DNA of 64,000 nucleotides from positions 124,001 to 188,000 of the forward strand of contig NZ_JANBBE010000009.1 in NCBI RefSeq assembly GCF_024648825.1, in the 5' to 3' direction. Each line of letters opens with the position of its first letter. The first letter of the stretch is position 1. The notes below the pieces were generated by a model. It saw nothing but the letters and a program-made list of their open reading frames with translations, made no database searches and was not told where the DNA came from. The DNA comes from Lentzea californiensis (GTDB lineage: Bacteria > Actinomycetota > Actinomycetes > Mycobacteriales > Pseudonocardiaceae). Positions 24,972 through 33,571 of the stretch are shown here, one piece after another. The position numbers and the translations under genes were made by a program.

Positions 24972-25967
24972 TTACTTATCTTCGTCGCGGTGCCCGCGCA
25001 GCGAACCGGGGTGGGCCTTGGCCGACGGGTCGTTGCGCGTCTTGACGAGGCTCGCGACGGTGACGACCACCAGGATCGCGATGATCACGCCGAGGCTGAG
25101 CGGCGTCGGCACCTCGGGCACGCTCGCGGAGATGTCCACGTGCGCCCAGTGCAGGATCAGCTTGACGCCGATGAACGCGAGGATGATCGCCAGGCCGGCC
25201 GACAGGTACACCAGCCGATCCAGCAGGCCCTTGACGAGGAAGAACAACGCGCGCAGGCCGAGCAGCGCGAAGGCGTTGGCGGTGAAGACGATGTAGGGCT
25301 CCTCGGTCACGCCGAACACCGCGGGGATCGAGTCGAGCGCGAAGAGCAGGTCGACGCCGCCGATCGCGACCAGCACGACGAACAGGGGAGTGGCGAACCG
25401 CTTGCCGCCGACACGGGTGAAGATCCTGCCGCCGACGTAGTCGTCCGTGACGGGCAGGAGCTTGCGCGCGGTCTTCACCACCACGTTGTTCTCGACGTCG
25501 GGGTCCTCGTCGCGGTGCCGGAACAGCTGCACCGCCGTGAAGATCAGCAGGAGGCCGAACAGCAGGAACATGAACGAGAACAACGACAGCAGCGTCGCGC
25601 CGACCGCGATGAAGATGCCTCGCATGATCAGCGCGAGCACGATGCCGAACGTCAGCACCTTGTGCTGGTGCTCCTCGGGCACGAGGAACGTGGTCATGAT
25701 GATCACGAACACGAAGAGGTTGTCGACCGACAGGCTCTTCTCGACGATGTAGCCGGCGAAGTACTCCGCACCGAACCCGCCGCCGTGCGCGCTCGCGAAC
25801 CACACGCCGAAACCGATGGCCACGGCGATGTAGAACACCGACCACACAGTCGCCTCGCGGAAACCGATCCGGTGTGGCCGCCACGCCGCGAGCACGAGGT
25901 CGAACGCCAGCAGCGCGACGATCACCCCGATCGTCATCGCCCACGTCAGTCCGCTGATCTCCAGCAC
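24972..25967 (-). CDS. TerC-family integral membrane protein
   Basis: 331 aa from the GTG at 25967 with about eight to nine membrane segments. EKSLSVDNLFVFVIIMTTF and GGVDLLFALDSIPAVFGVT are the two acidic membrane motifs that define TerC/Alx proteins, which are linked to tellurite resistance, manganese export and metal handling. The tail is charged (HPGSLRGHRDEDK). GGAGGG seven bases before the GTG fixes the start; the frame extends to a TTG that lacks a ribosome site. It appears to be a single-gene unit. Confidence 0.92.
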   Translation of the reverse strand: MLEISGLTWAMTIGVIVALLAFDLVLAAWRPHRIGFREATVWSVFYIAVAIGFGVWFASAHGGGFGAEYFAGYIVEKSLSVDNLFVFVIIMTTFLVPEEHQHKVLTFGIVLALIMRGIFIAVGATLLSLFSFMFLLFGLLLIFTAVQLFRHRDEDPDVENNVVVKTARKLLPVTDDYVGGRIFTRVGGKRFATPLFVVLVAIGGVDLLFALDSIPAVFGVTEEPYIVFTANAFALLGLRALFFLVKGLLDRLVYLSAGLAIILAFIGVKLILHWAHVDISASVPEVPTPLSLGVIIAILVVVTVASLVKTRNDPSAKAHPGSLRGHRDEDK

Positions 25968-25981
25968 CGCAAGTCCCTCCA

Positions 25982-26017
25982 CCGCCCGGTCCGTCCGCAA
26001 TGGACGTTACCGGGCGG
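25982..26017 (-). terminator. Hairpin after the GH3 gene
   Basis: CCGCCCGGT (25982-25990) pairs perfectly with ACCGGGCGG (26009-26017); a smaller CGTCC/GGACG hairpin is nested in the loop. It follows the stop codon of the minus-strand GH3 gene and precedes terC. Confidence 0.55.
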
Positions 26018-26037
26018 GGGAGGCGCGGGTCCGGAAC

Positions 26038-28335
26038 TCAGGGTGTGTCGAACTCCGGTGTCAGGACGCGGTCGAACCCGACCTGCCGGGCGGGCCCGGT
26101 CAGCGCGAGCTTCAACGAGGTGTGGATGTTCGCGCTCGACGTGCCGACGTGCAGTTCGACGTCACCGGGGTCGACCTGGCGGTGGCCCGCCCGGCCGGTG
26201 TAGGAGGTCAGGTCCGCGTGCAGCCGGGCGGTGACCGTGCGGGTCTGGCCGGGAGCGAGGTCCACCTTCACCGCGCCGATCAGCTGCCGGACGGGCCGGG
26301 CGACCTCCGCCACCGGGTCGTGCAGGTAGATCTGGACGACCTCGGCGGTCACGACGTCCGTGTCGTTGCGCAGGACGACGTGCACCGCGCAGGTGCCGTC
26401 GGTCGACCACTCGCGTTCCTCGCAGCCCGCCGTCACCCACGTGGCGGGCGCGTAGGACAGGCCGTGGCCGAACGGGAACAGCGGCGTCGGGTCCACGTTG
26501 CTGACCTCGCTGCGGTTGCCGAGCGGCGCGTTGAGGTACGTGGACGGCTGGGTGGAGCCGGAGCCGGGGAAGCTGACCGGGAGCCTGCCGGACGGGTTGA
26601 CGCGTCCGCTGAGGACGTTCGCGAGCGCCGGCGCGCCCTCCTGGCCGGGGTAGAAGCCGCACACGACGGCCGCGAGCCGGTCTGCCTGCCGGGACAGGTC
26701 GTAGGGCCGGCCCGACAGCAGCACGAGCACCACCGGCATGCCGGTGCCGAGCACCGCCTCCAGCAGTTCCTCCTGGCGGCCGGGCAACTTCAGGTCCGCG
26801 ACGTCACAACCCTCACCGGACGTGCCCTTGCCGAACAGACCGGCCTGGTCACCGAGCACCACGACGCAGACCTCCGCCTGCCGCGCGGCCTCGACCGCCT
26901 CGGCGATCTCGTCGTCGGTCCCGCCGAGCACCGGACAGCCGCGCGCGAACACCACGTCGTGGTCCGCGCGCAACGCCTCCAGCACGGTGGTGACCTCGAT
27001 GCCCATCTCGGCGTCCGGGTGGTGCACGCCGACGTGCAGCGGGAACGAGTAGCAGCCCATCATCGCACCGGGCTCGTCCGCGCGCGGGCCGACGACGGCC
27101 AGTCGCTTGCCGGCCAGCGGCAGCACGCCGTCGTTCTGCAGCAGCACGATCGAGCGCTCCGCCACCTCGCGGGCGAGGGCGCGGGACTCGGGGTCGTCCA
27201 GGTCGAGGTCCGCGTCGGGCGCGGGGGAGTAGCCGGGGTCGAGCAGGCCCAGTTCGAACTTCTGAGCCAGCACCCGGGACAGCGCCCGGTCGACGACCGC
27301 CACGTCCACCCGGTGGGAGTAGAGGCCTTCGAGCAGCGGTTCGCCGTAACAGTCCACAGTGGGCAGCTCGACGTCGATGCCGGCCGTCAGCGCCTGCGAG
27401 GCCGCGTCCTCGCGTCCGGCGGCGACGCCGTGCAGCTTGTGCAGGAACGCCACCGAGAAGTAGTCGGCGACCACGGTGCCGGTGAAGCCGTACACATCGC
27501 GCAACAGCGTGGTGAGCATCGCCGGATCGGCGGCGACGGGGATGCCATCGTTGTCGGCGTAGGAGTTCATCACCGACCGGGCGCCGGCGCGCAGTGCCAT
27601 CTCGAACGGCGGCAGGATCACGTCCGCGAGTTCACGCGGCCCGATCGACACCGGCGCGAGGTTGCGCCCTGCGCGTGAGGCCGAGTACCCGGCGAAGTGC
27701 TTCAGCGTCGACACGATCCCGGCCGACTCCAGGCCCGCGACGTAGGCGGCACCGATGGTGCCCACGAGGTGCGGGTCCTCGCCGATGGTCTCCTCGACCC
27801 GGCCCCAGCGCAGGTCGCGTGCGACGTCGAGGACGGGGGCCAGGCCCTGGTGCACCCCGAGGCGGCGCATCGAGTCGCCGATCCGCGCGGCCATGCGCCG
27901 CACCAGGTCCGGTTCGAAGGTCGCGCCCCAGCACAGCGGCGACGGGTGCACGGTCGCCTGCCAGGCGGCCAGCCCGGTCAGGCACTCCTCGTGCGCCACA
28001 GCGGGAATCCCGAAGCGGCTCGCCTCGATGATCTGCCGCTGGGTGCGCGCGAGCGTGCGCGCACCGACCTCCGGCGCGATCGGCCGGGTGCCGAAGACGC
28101 GGGTGAGCTGGCCGAGGCCGTAGCGGGTCAGCTCGTCGAAGTCCTGCGGTGCCACGGCGAACTCGTGCTGGTGCGGGGCCATCTCGCCGGCGGCGTCGAT
28201 GCCGGCCCAGATCCCCTGCAACTGCGCGATCTTCTCCTGCGGGGTCATCCGCGCGACGAGATCGCGCACGCGATCGTCCACGGGGGCGTGCGGGTTCCGC
28301 CAGAGTTCGTCCGGCGTGGTGGCTTCTGTCGTCAC
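26038..28335 (-). CDS. Cytoplasmic GH3 beta-xylosidase/beta-glucosidase (BxlA-like)
   Basis: 765 aa, no signal peptide. The GH3 N-terminal barrel has DVARDLRWGRVEETIGEDP and the nucleophile block VVADYFSV (Asp291). The C-terminal alpha/beta domain and a final FnIII-like domain follow (FPFGHGLSYA marks the border). It hydrolyses short oligosaccharides in the cytoplasm; context with a GH10 xylanase and a sugar importer favours xylo-oligosaccharides. The GTG at 28335 has GAGG six bases upstream and lies eight bases after the LacI stop, so the two form an operon. The open frame extends about 58 codons into the LacI gene and I do not use that part. Confidence 0.88.
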   Translation of the reverse strand: MTTEATTPDELWRNPHAPVDDRVRDLVARMTPQEKIAQLQGIWAGIDAAGEMAPHQHEFAVAPQDFDELTRYGLGQLTRVFGTRPIAPEVGARTLARTQRQIIEASRFGIPAVAHEECLTGLAAWQATVHPSPLCWGATFEPDLVRRMAARIGDSMRRLGVHQGLAPVLDVARDLRWGRVEETIGEDPHLVGTIGAAYVAGLESAGIVSTLKHFAGYSASRAGRNLAPVSIGPRELADVILPPFEMALRAGARSVMNSYADNDGIPVAADPAMLTTLLRDVYGFTGTVVADYFSVAFLHKLHGVAAGREDAASQALTAGIDVELPTVDCYGEPLLEGLYSHRVDVAVVDRALSRVLAQKFELGLLDPGYSPAPDADLDLDDPESRALAREVAERSIVLLQNDGVLPLAGKRLAVVGPRADEPGAMMGCYSFPLHVGVHHPDAEMGIEVTTVLEALRADHDVVFARGCPVLGGTDDEIAEAVEAARQAEVCVVVLGDQAGLFGKGTSGEGCDVADLKLPGRQEELLEAVLGTGMPVVLVLLSGRPYDLSRQADRLAAVVCGFYPGQEGAPALANVLSGRVNPSGRLPVSFPGSGSTQPSTYLNAPLGNRSEVSNVDPTPLFPFGHGLSYAPATWVTAGCEEREWSTDGTCAVHVVLRNDTDVVTAEVVQIYLHDPVAEVARPVRQLIGAVKVDLAPGQTRTVTARLHADLTSYTGRAGHRQVDPGDVELHVGTSSANIHTSLKLALTGPARQVGFDRVLTPEFDTP

Positions 28336-28343
28336 AACAAACC

Positions 28344-29363
28344 TCAGGGGGTCAGTGGGCGGGTCGACTGCCGGACGACCAGTTCGGTGCCCAGGGTGAT
28401 GTGGGTTTCGTCGGGCTCGGCGCCGTTGATGAGCCGGACCAGCAACTCGACGGCGCGGTGGCCCATCTCGCGTATCGGCTGCTGCACCGTCGAGAGCGGC
28501 GGTGTGCACAGCGCGGACTCGGGGATGTTGTCGAAGCCGACCACCGACAGGTCCTCCGGCACCCGCAGGCCGAGCTGGCGGGCGGCGTCGATGGCCGCGA
28601 TGGCGGTGGTGTCGTTGGCGGCGAAGATCGCGGTCGGCCGGTCGGGACGGCTCAGCAGGTAGCGGGCGGACGCGGCGGCTATGTCCGCGTCGTAGTCACC
28701 GCGCCGGACCAGGGTCTCGTCCACCGCGACGCCCGCGCTGGCGAGGGCTCCCCGGTAGCCGGTTTCGCGCTGCTGCGCGGATTTCAGGTCCTCACGGCCG
28801 GTGAGCAGCCCGATCCGGCGGTGGCCGAGTTGGAGCAGGTGCTCGGTCGCGAGCCGTCCGCCGTGCAGGTTGTCGGAGTCGACGGTGGGCAGCGCCGCTC
28901 GCCCGGTGTGCGGGTCGACGGCGACGACGGGTGTGCCGGGCAGGCCTTCGAGGTCGACGGCCGGCGTGACCAGCACGGCACCGTCGACGAGGGTGCCGCT
29001 CAGCCGCGTGAGGTAGCGCTGCTCCCAGCCGTGGGGGTCGCCGGTGCGACCGCCCGCCGAGTACACGACCAGCTCGAAACCGGTGCCGCGGATGGCATCC
29101 GCCGCGCCCTTGAGCAGTTCGGTGCTGAACGGCTCGATGTCGGCGACCAGGATGCCGATGACGTTCGTGCGGTGGTTGCGCAGGCTCTGCGCGACGAGGC
29201 TCGCCTCGTACCCCATGTCCTTGATCACGGCGGTGACCCGCGCAAACGTCTCCGCGGAGACGCCGTACCGCTGGTTGAGGACCTTGGACACGGTGGCTAC
29301 CGAGACGCCGGCCTGAGCGGCGACGTCCTTGATCGTGACGCGAGAGCGTGGAGGCACCGGCAC
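28344..29363 (-). CDS. LacI-family regulator of the xylan locus (BxlR-like)
   Basis: 339 aa. The HTH (TIKDVAAQAGVSVATVSKVLNQ) is followed by the hinge (LVAQSLRNHRTN) and the sugar-binding domain (IGILVADIEPFSTELLKG). It is divergent from the ABC importer and precedes the GH3 gene, the arrangement of bxlR and the bxl operon in Streptomyces. A palindrome at 29381-29394 lies just outside its start. The GTG at 29363 has no clear ribosome site, so its mRNA may be leaderless, or the GTG two codons later may be used. Confidence 0.88.
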   Translation of the reverse strand: MPVPPRSRVTIKDVAAQAGVSVATVSKVLNQRYGVSAETFARVTAVIKDMGYEASLVAQSLRNHRTNVIGILVADIEPFSTELLKGAADAIRGTGFELVVYSAGGRTGDPHGWEQRYLTRLSGTLVDGAVLVTPAVDLEGLPGTPVVAVDPHTGRAALPTVDSDNLHGGRLATEHLLQLGHRRIGLLTGREDLKSAQQRETGYRGALASAGVAVDETLVRRGDYDADIAAASARYLLSRPDRPTAIFAANDTTAIAAIDAARQLGLRVPEDLSVVGFDNIPESALCTPPLSTVQQPIREMGHRAVELLVRLINGAEPDETHITLGTELVVRQSTRPLTP

Positions 29364-29380
29364 AGGCTAGCCGTGTAAAA

Positions 29381-29394
29381 CGTTATCGACAACG
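29381..29394. promoter_or_regulatory. LacI operator between the xylan regulator and importer
   Basis: CGTTATCGACAACG is a palindrome with one mismatched pair, sited between the divergent genes and directly before a -35 box. It is the probable binding site of the adjacent LacI regulator. Confidence 0.6.
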
Positions 29395-29395
29395 A

Positions 29396-29424
29396 TTGAC
29401 ACGAGGCCGATTTCACGCAATTCT
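29396..29424 (+). promoter_or_regulatory. Candidate promoter of the xylo-oligosaccharide importer operon
   Basis: A consensus TTGACA (29396-29401) is followed after 17 bases by AATTCT (29419-29424), about 55 bases before the binding-protein start. The operator touches the -35 box. Confidence 0.5.
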
Positions 29425-29478
29425 CTGGCCCCAACACAGGCAGTCCAACCGGCCGACGTCGTCAGGAGTGGACCCGAA

Positions 29479-30756
29479 ATGCGTTCCAGAAAGCCCCTTG
29501 CCCTCTTCGCCGCCGCGGCTTTCGTGCTGGCCGGGTGCGGTGGTGGTGGCGGCGACGCCTCCACGGAAGGTCCCGTCACCCTCACCTGGTGGCACAACCG
29601 GACCACCGAGCCCATGAAGTCGAAGTGGCAGCAGATCGCCGACGACTTCCACAAGACCCACCCGAACACCTCGTTCACGATCGAACCGCTGCAGAACGAG
29701 CAGTTCCAGACCAAGGTGCCGCTCGCCCTGCAGGGCAACACCCCGCCGGACCTCTTCCAGCAGTGGGGCGGCGGTGCGCTCGCCGACCAGCTGAAGTCCG
29801 GCAAGCTCGCCGACATCACGCAGGCCTCGTCGGGCTGGATCGGCCCGCTGGCCAAGAACGCCGACGGCTGGAAGACCGGCGGCAAGCAGTACGGTGCGCC
29901 GTACCTGATGCACGCGGTCGGGTTCTGGTACCGCAAGGACATCTTCGCCACCGCCGGAATCACCTCGACGCCGACCACTGTGGACGAGCTGAACGCGGCG
30001 GTCACGAAGCTGAAGACCGCGGGCGTGGTGCCCATCGCGCTCGGCGGCAAGGACCGCTGGCCCGACGCGTTCTACTGGGCCTACTTCGCGGTGCGCCAGT
30101 GCTCGGTCGACACGCTGAAGAAGGCGGTCGAGAAGACCGAGCTCACCGACCCGTGCTTCCTCAAGGCGGGCGAGAACCTCAAGAGCTTCCTGGACACGAA
30201 ACCGTTCCAGGACGGGTTCGTCGGGACGCCCGCTCAGCAGGGGGCGGGCAGCTCGGCGGGCCTGGTGGCCAACGGCAAGGCGGCCATGGAACTGCAGGGC
30301 GACTGGAACCCGGACGTCATGCAGGCGCTCACCGAGGACAAGGAGATCGGCTCGAAGATCGGCTGGTTCCCGTTCCCGAGCGTGCCGGGCGGGCAGGGCG
30401 ATCCGAGCGTGCTGCTCGGCGGCGGTGACGGGTTCTCCTGCACCACCCGCGCGGCCAAGGCGTGCGCGGAGTTCCTCGGGCACCTCGTCGGCGACGACGT
30501 GCAGAAGATCCTCGCCGAGACCAACTCCGGTCTGCCGGTGACCCCTGCCGGGGTGTCCGCGCTGAAGAGCGAGCCGCACAAGCAGATCGCCGAGGCCATG
30601 ACCAAGGCTTCGTACCTCCAGTTCTACTTCGACACCGCGTTCCCGACCAAGGTCGGTCAGGCCCTCAACGACACCATCGCGAACTTCTTCGCGGGTCAGG
30701 GCGGACCGGACACCATCGTGAAATCGGTGAGCGAAGCAGCAGCCGGGAACAAATGA
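29479..30756 (+). CDS. Sugar-binding lipoprotein of a xylo-oligosaccharide ABC importer (BxlE-like)
   Basis: 425 aa. The lipoprotein signal ends in LAGC (Cys20), then a Gly-rich linker and an extracellular solute-binding fold of family 1 (VTLTWWHNRTTEP, PPDLFQQWGGGALADQL, YGAPYLMHAVGFWYRKDIF). It presents oligosaccharides to the two permeases that follow. Position beside the GH10, GH43 and GH3 enzymes suggests xylobiose or longer xylo-oligosaccharides. Its stop overlaps the first permease start. No ATPase gene is in the operon; a shared MsiK-type ATPase elsewhere is expected. Confidence 0.9.
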   Translation: MRSRKPLALFAAAAFVLAGCGGGGGDASTEGPVTLTWWHNRTTEPMKSKWQQIADDFHKTHPNTSFTIEPLQNEQFQTKVPLALQGNTPPDLFQQWGGGALADQLKSGKLADITQASSGWIGPLAKNADGWKTGGKQYGAPYLMHAVGFWYRKDIFATAGITSTPTTVDELNAAVTKLKTAGVVPIALGGKDRWPDAFYWAYFAVRQCSVDTLKKAVEKTELTDPCFLKAGENLKSFLDTKPFQDGFVGTPAQQGAGSSAGLVANGKAAMELQGDWNPDVMQALTEDKEIGSKIGWFPFPSVPGGQGDPSVLLGGGDGFSCTTRAAKACAEFLGHLVGDDVQKILAETNSGLPVTPAGVSALKSEPHKQIAEAMTKASYLQFYFDTAFPTKVGQALNDTIANFFAGQGGPDTIVKSVSEAAAGNK

Positions 30757-31727
30757 TGAGTGCCGCGATCACCACGCGGCCGCCGACCGCCCCCGTGCCG
30801 CACGCGCCAGCGGCCGGGGGCACCCGGCGGCGGTCCCGACTCCGCCAACGCCTCGAACTCGCATTCCTGCTGACCCCCGCGCTCGTGCTGTTCATCGGGT
30901 TCGTCCTGATCCCGATCGGCGTCGCCGGGTACTACAGCCTCTACTCGTGGAACGGCTTCGGCCCGCTCACGGACTTCGTGGGGCTCGACAACTACGTCGC
31001 CGCCTTCTCCGGTGACGTCTTCCAGGGCGCCATCGGGCACAACCTGATCATCGCCACGCTCTCGATCGTCGTCCAGCTGCCGCTGAGCATCGGCCTCGCG
31101 TTGCTGCTCAACCGGAAGCTGCGCGGCCGGACGTTCCTGCGGATGGTGGTTTTCGCTCCGTACGTGCTGTCCGAGGCGGTGACCGCAGTCATCTGGCTGC
31201 TCATGTTGCAGCCGGGTGGGTTCATCGACGAGATCCTGCGCGGTGTGGGCCTGGGCGGCTTCGTTCAGCTGTGGCTCGCCGACCAGTCGCTCGTGCTCTA
31301 CACGCTCTTCGTGGTGATCACTTGGAAGTACATCGGCTTCGGCGTGATCCTGCTGCTGGCCGGCCTGCAGGGCGTTCCGCCCGAGCTGAGGGAGGCCGCC
31401 GCACTGGACGGCGCGAGCGCCTGGCAGACCACCCGGCACGTCGTGCTCCCGTTGCTGGGACCGACGATCAGGATCTGGGTGTTCCTGTCCGTGATCGGGT
31501 CGCTGCAGCTCTTCGACCTGGTCTGGATCATGACGCTCGGCGGTCCCGCCAACGCGTCGACGACCATGGCCACCTACCTGGTCGACCACGGCTTCAAGCG
31601 CTACGAGTTCGGTTTCGGCAGCGCGGTCGCGGTGATCCTGTTCATCATCTGCTTCTTGTTCGCGTTGGTGTACCAGCGATTCGCTCTGCGTCGCGACACC
31701 CAAGGTGCGTTGACGGGAGTTCGCTGA
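30753..31727 (+). CDS. ABC sugar permease (BxlF-like, MalF type)
   Basis: 324 aa with a long cytoplasmic N-terminus (about 1-35) and six membrane segments. The EAA loop (REAAALDGASAWQTTRHVVLPLL) marks the ATPase contact site. It forms the importer channel with the next gene. Two consecutive ATGs (30753 and 30756) are possible starts; the first overlaps the upstream stop (ATGA). Confidence 0.9.
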   Translation: MMSAAITTRPPTAPVPHAPAAGGTRRRSRLRQRLELAFLLTPALVLFIGFVLIPIGVAGYYSLYSWNGFGPLTDFVGLDNYVAAFSGDVFQGAIGHNLIIATLSIVVQLPLSIGLALLLNRKLRGRTFLRMVVFAPYVLSEAVTAVIWLLMLQPGGFIDEILRGVGLGGFVQLWLADQSLVLYTLFVVITWKYIGFGVILLLAGLQGVPPELREAAALDGASAWQTTRHVVLPLLGPTIRIWVFLSVIGSLQLFDLVWIMTLGGPANASTTMATYLVDHGFKRYEFGFGSAVAVILFIICFLFALVYQRFALRRDTQGALTGVR

Positions 31728-31728
31728 G

Positions 31729-32544
31729 ATGTCACGTCGTAACACCGTCGGCTACCTCGCCGCGTTCGCCGTCATCGGCATGACGGTGGTCCCACTGCTC
31801 TTCGTGGTGCTGGGAGGGTTCCGCACCACGGCACAGATCAACTCGTCGCCGGCCGGTCTGCCCGGTCCGTTCGTCTGGGACAACTACATCAGCGTCGCCA
31901 CCTCGCCCCAGTTCTGGCGCCTGCTCGGCAACAGCATGCTGATCGCGGTGATCGCGACCACGCTGGCGGTCGTGCTCGGGTCGATGGCGGCGTTCGCGTT
32001 GTCCCGCTACGCCTTCAAGGGCCGCGAGGCGTTCTACACGTTGTTCACGCTGGGTCTGCTGTTCCCCCTCGGCGTGGCGACGTTGCCGCTGTACCTGTGG
32101 CTGCGCGAGCTGAACCTGCTGGAGAACCCGCTCGGTGTCGCGATCCCGGAGGCGGCGTTCTCGCTGCCCGTCACGATCGTGATCCTGCGGCCGTTCATGA
32201 ACGCGATCCCCGGTGAGCTCGAGGACGCCGCCCTGCTCGACGGCGCGGCCAAGCTCGGCTTCTTCTGGCGGATCCTGCTCCCGCTCTCGCGGCCGGCGCT
32301 GATCACGGTGTCGGTGCTCGCGTTCGTCACCAGCTGGAACTTCTACCTGTTGCCGTTGCTGGTGTTCAACGACTCCACGAACTTCACGCTTCCGCTCGGC
32401 GTGGCCATGTTCCAGTCGGAGCACACCCAGGACACGGCGAAGGTGCTCGCCTTCACCGCGTTGTCCATGATCCCCGCGCTCACGTTCTTCGTGCTCGCCG
32501 AACGCCGCATGGTCGGGGGCCTCACCGGTTCCGTGAAGGGCTGA
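31729..32544 (+). CDS. ABC sugar permease (BxlG-like, MalG type)
   Basis: 271 aa, six membrane segments. The EAA loop is ELEDAALLDGAAKLGFFWRILLPLSRPAL, and the C-terminus ends VGGLTGSVKG, typical of MalG-type permeases. It starts one base after the first permease and completes the membrane part of the importer. Confidence 0.9.
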   Translation: MSRRNTVGYLAAFAVIGMTVVPLLFVVLGGFRTTAQINSSPAGLPGPFVWDNYISVATSPQFWRLLGNSMLIAVIATTLAVVLGSMAAFALSRYAFKGREAFYTLFTLGLLFPLGVATLPLYLWLRELNLLENPLGVAIPEAAFSLPVTIVILRPFMNAIPGELEDAALLDGAAKLGFFWRILLPLSRPALITVSVLAFVTSWNFYLLPLLVFNDSTNFTLPLGVAMFQSEHTQDTAKVLAFTALSMIPALTFFVLAERRMVGGLTGSVKG

Positions 32545-32562
32545 CTCACAAGGGAGTGAATC

Positions 32563-33558
32563 GTGCGAACCCGATTAGCTGCCGGCATCGCCGTCCTGGT
32601 GGTGCTGTCCCAGACAGTTCCCGCTTCGGCGGCGGGACCGTTGAAGAGCGTCACGAACAGGTACGTGGGCAGCGCGGTGGCCGCCCAGCACCTGACCGCC
32701 GAGGCCGACTACAAGAAGGTGCTGACGCGGGAGTTCGACAGCGTCACGCCCGAGAACGAGATGAAGTGGGGCGTCGTCGAAGCCGTCCGCGGCCAGTACG
32801 ACTGGTCCGGTGCGGACGAGATCGTCAAGTACGCCAAGAAGACCGGCAAGTCCGTGCGCGGGCACACGCTGGTCTGGCACAGCCAGCTGCCCGACTGGGT
32901 CGACGACCTCGAGGCGGCGGAGCTCCGGGACGTGGTCAAGAACCACATCAGGACCGAGGCGGGCCGCTACCGCGGGAAGATCCGCGCGTGGGACGTCGTC
33001 AACGAGGCGTTCAACGAGGACGGCACGCGCAGGCCGACGGTGTTCCAGGAGAAGCTCGGTGACCGCTACATCGCCGACGCGTTCCGCTGGGCCCACGCGG
33101 CCGACCCCAGGGCGAAGCTCTACATCAACGACTACAACGTCGAGGGGCTCAACCCGAAGAGCGACGCGGTCTACGAACTGGTGAAGTCGTTGAAGCGCCA
33201 GGGCGTGCCGATCCACGGCGTCGGCATCCAGGCGCACCTGTCGCTGATGTACGGCTTCCCGGCCGGCGTCAAGGAGAACATCGCGAGGTTCGCCGCGCTC
33301 GGGCTGGACGTCGCGATCACCGAGGCCGACGTGCGGATCCCGTTGCCCGTCACGCCCGAGAAGCTCGAAGCGCAGGCGGACTACTTCGAACAGGTCTGGG
33401 ACGCCTGCCACTCGGTGCGGCGGTGCGTCGAGTTCACCACGTGGGGCTTCACCGACCGCCACTCGTGGGTGCCGGACGTGTTCCCCGGTGAGGGTGCGGC
33501 CTGCCTGTTCGACGAGAACCTGAGGCCGAAGCCGGCCTACGCCCGCCTCCACTCCTGA
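32563..33558 (+). CDS. Secreted GH10 endo-beta-1,4-xylanase
   Basis: 331 aa: a signal peptide (about 1-24, ending ASA) and a single GH10 barrel with no binding module. VTPENEMKW, GHTLVWHSQLP, WDVVNEAF (acid/base Glu148) and AITEADVRI (nucleophile Glu254) are all intact. It cuts xylan outside the cell to oligomers taken up by the importer encoded directly upstream. The GTG start has AGGGAG upstream and lies 18 bases after the permease stop, so it is part of the operon. Confidence 0.95.
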   Translation: MRTRLAAGIAVLVVLSQTVPASAAGPLKSVTNRYVGSAVAAQHLTAEADYKKVLTREFDSVTPENEMKWGVVEAVRGQYDWSGADEIVKYAKKTGKSVRGHTLVWHSQLPDWVDDLEAAELRDVVKNHIRTEAGRYRGKIRAWDVVNEAFNEDGTRRPTVFQEKLGDRYIADAFRWAHAADPRAKLYINDYNVEGLNPKSDAVYELVKSLKRQGVPIHGVGIQAHLSLMYGFPAGVKENIARFAALGLDVAITEADVRIPLPVTPEKLEAQADYFEQVWDACHSVRRCVEFTTWGFTDRHSWVPDVFPGEGAACLFDENLRPKPAYARLHS

Positions 33559-33571
33559 CGGGAGTCCCCAC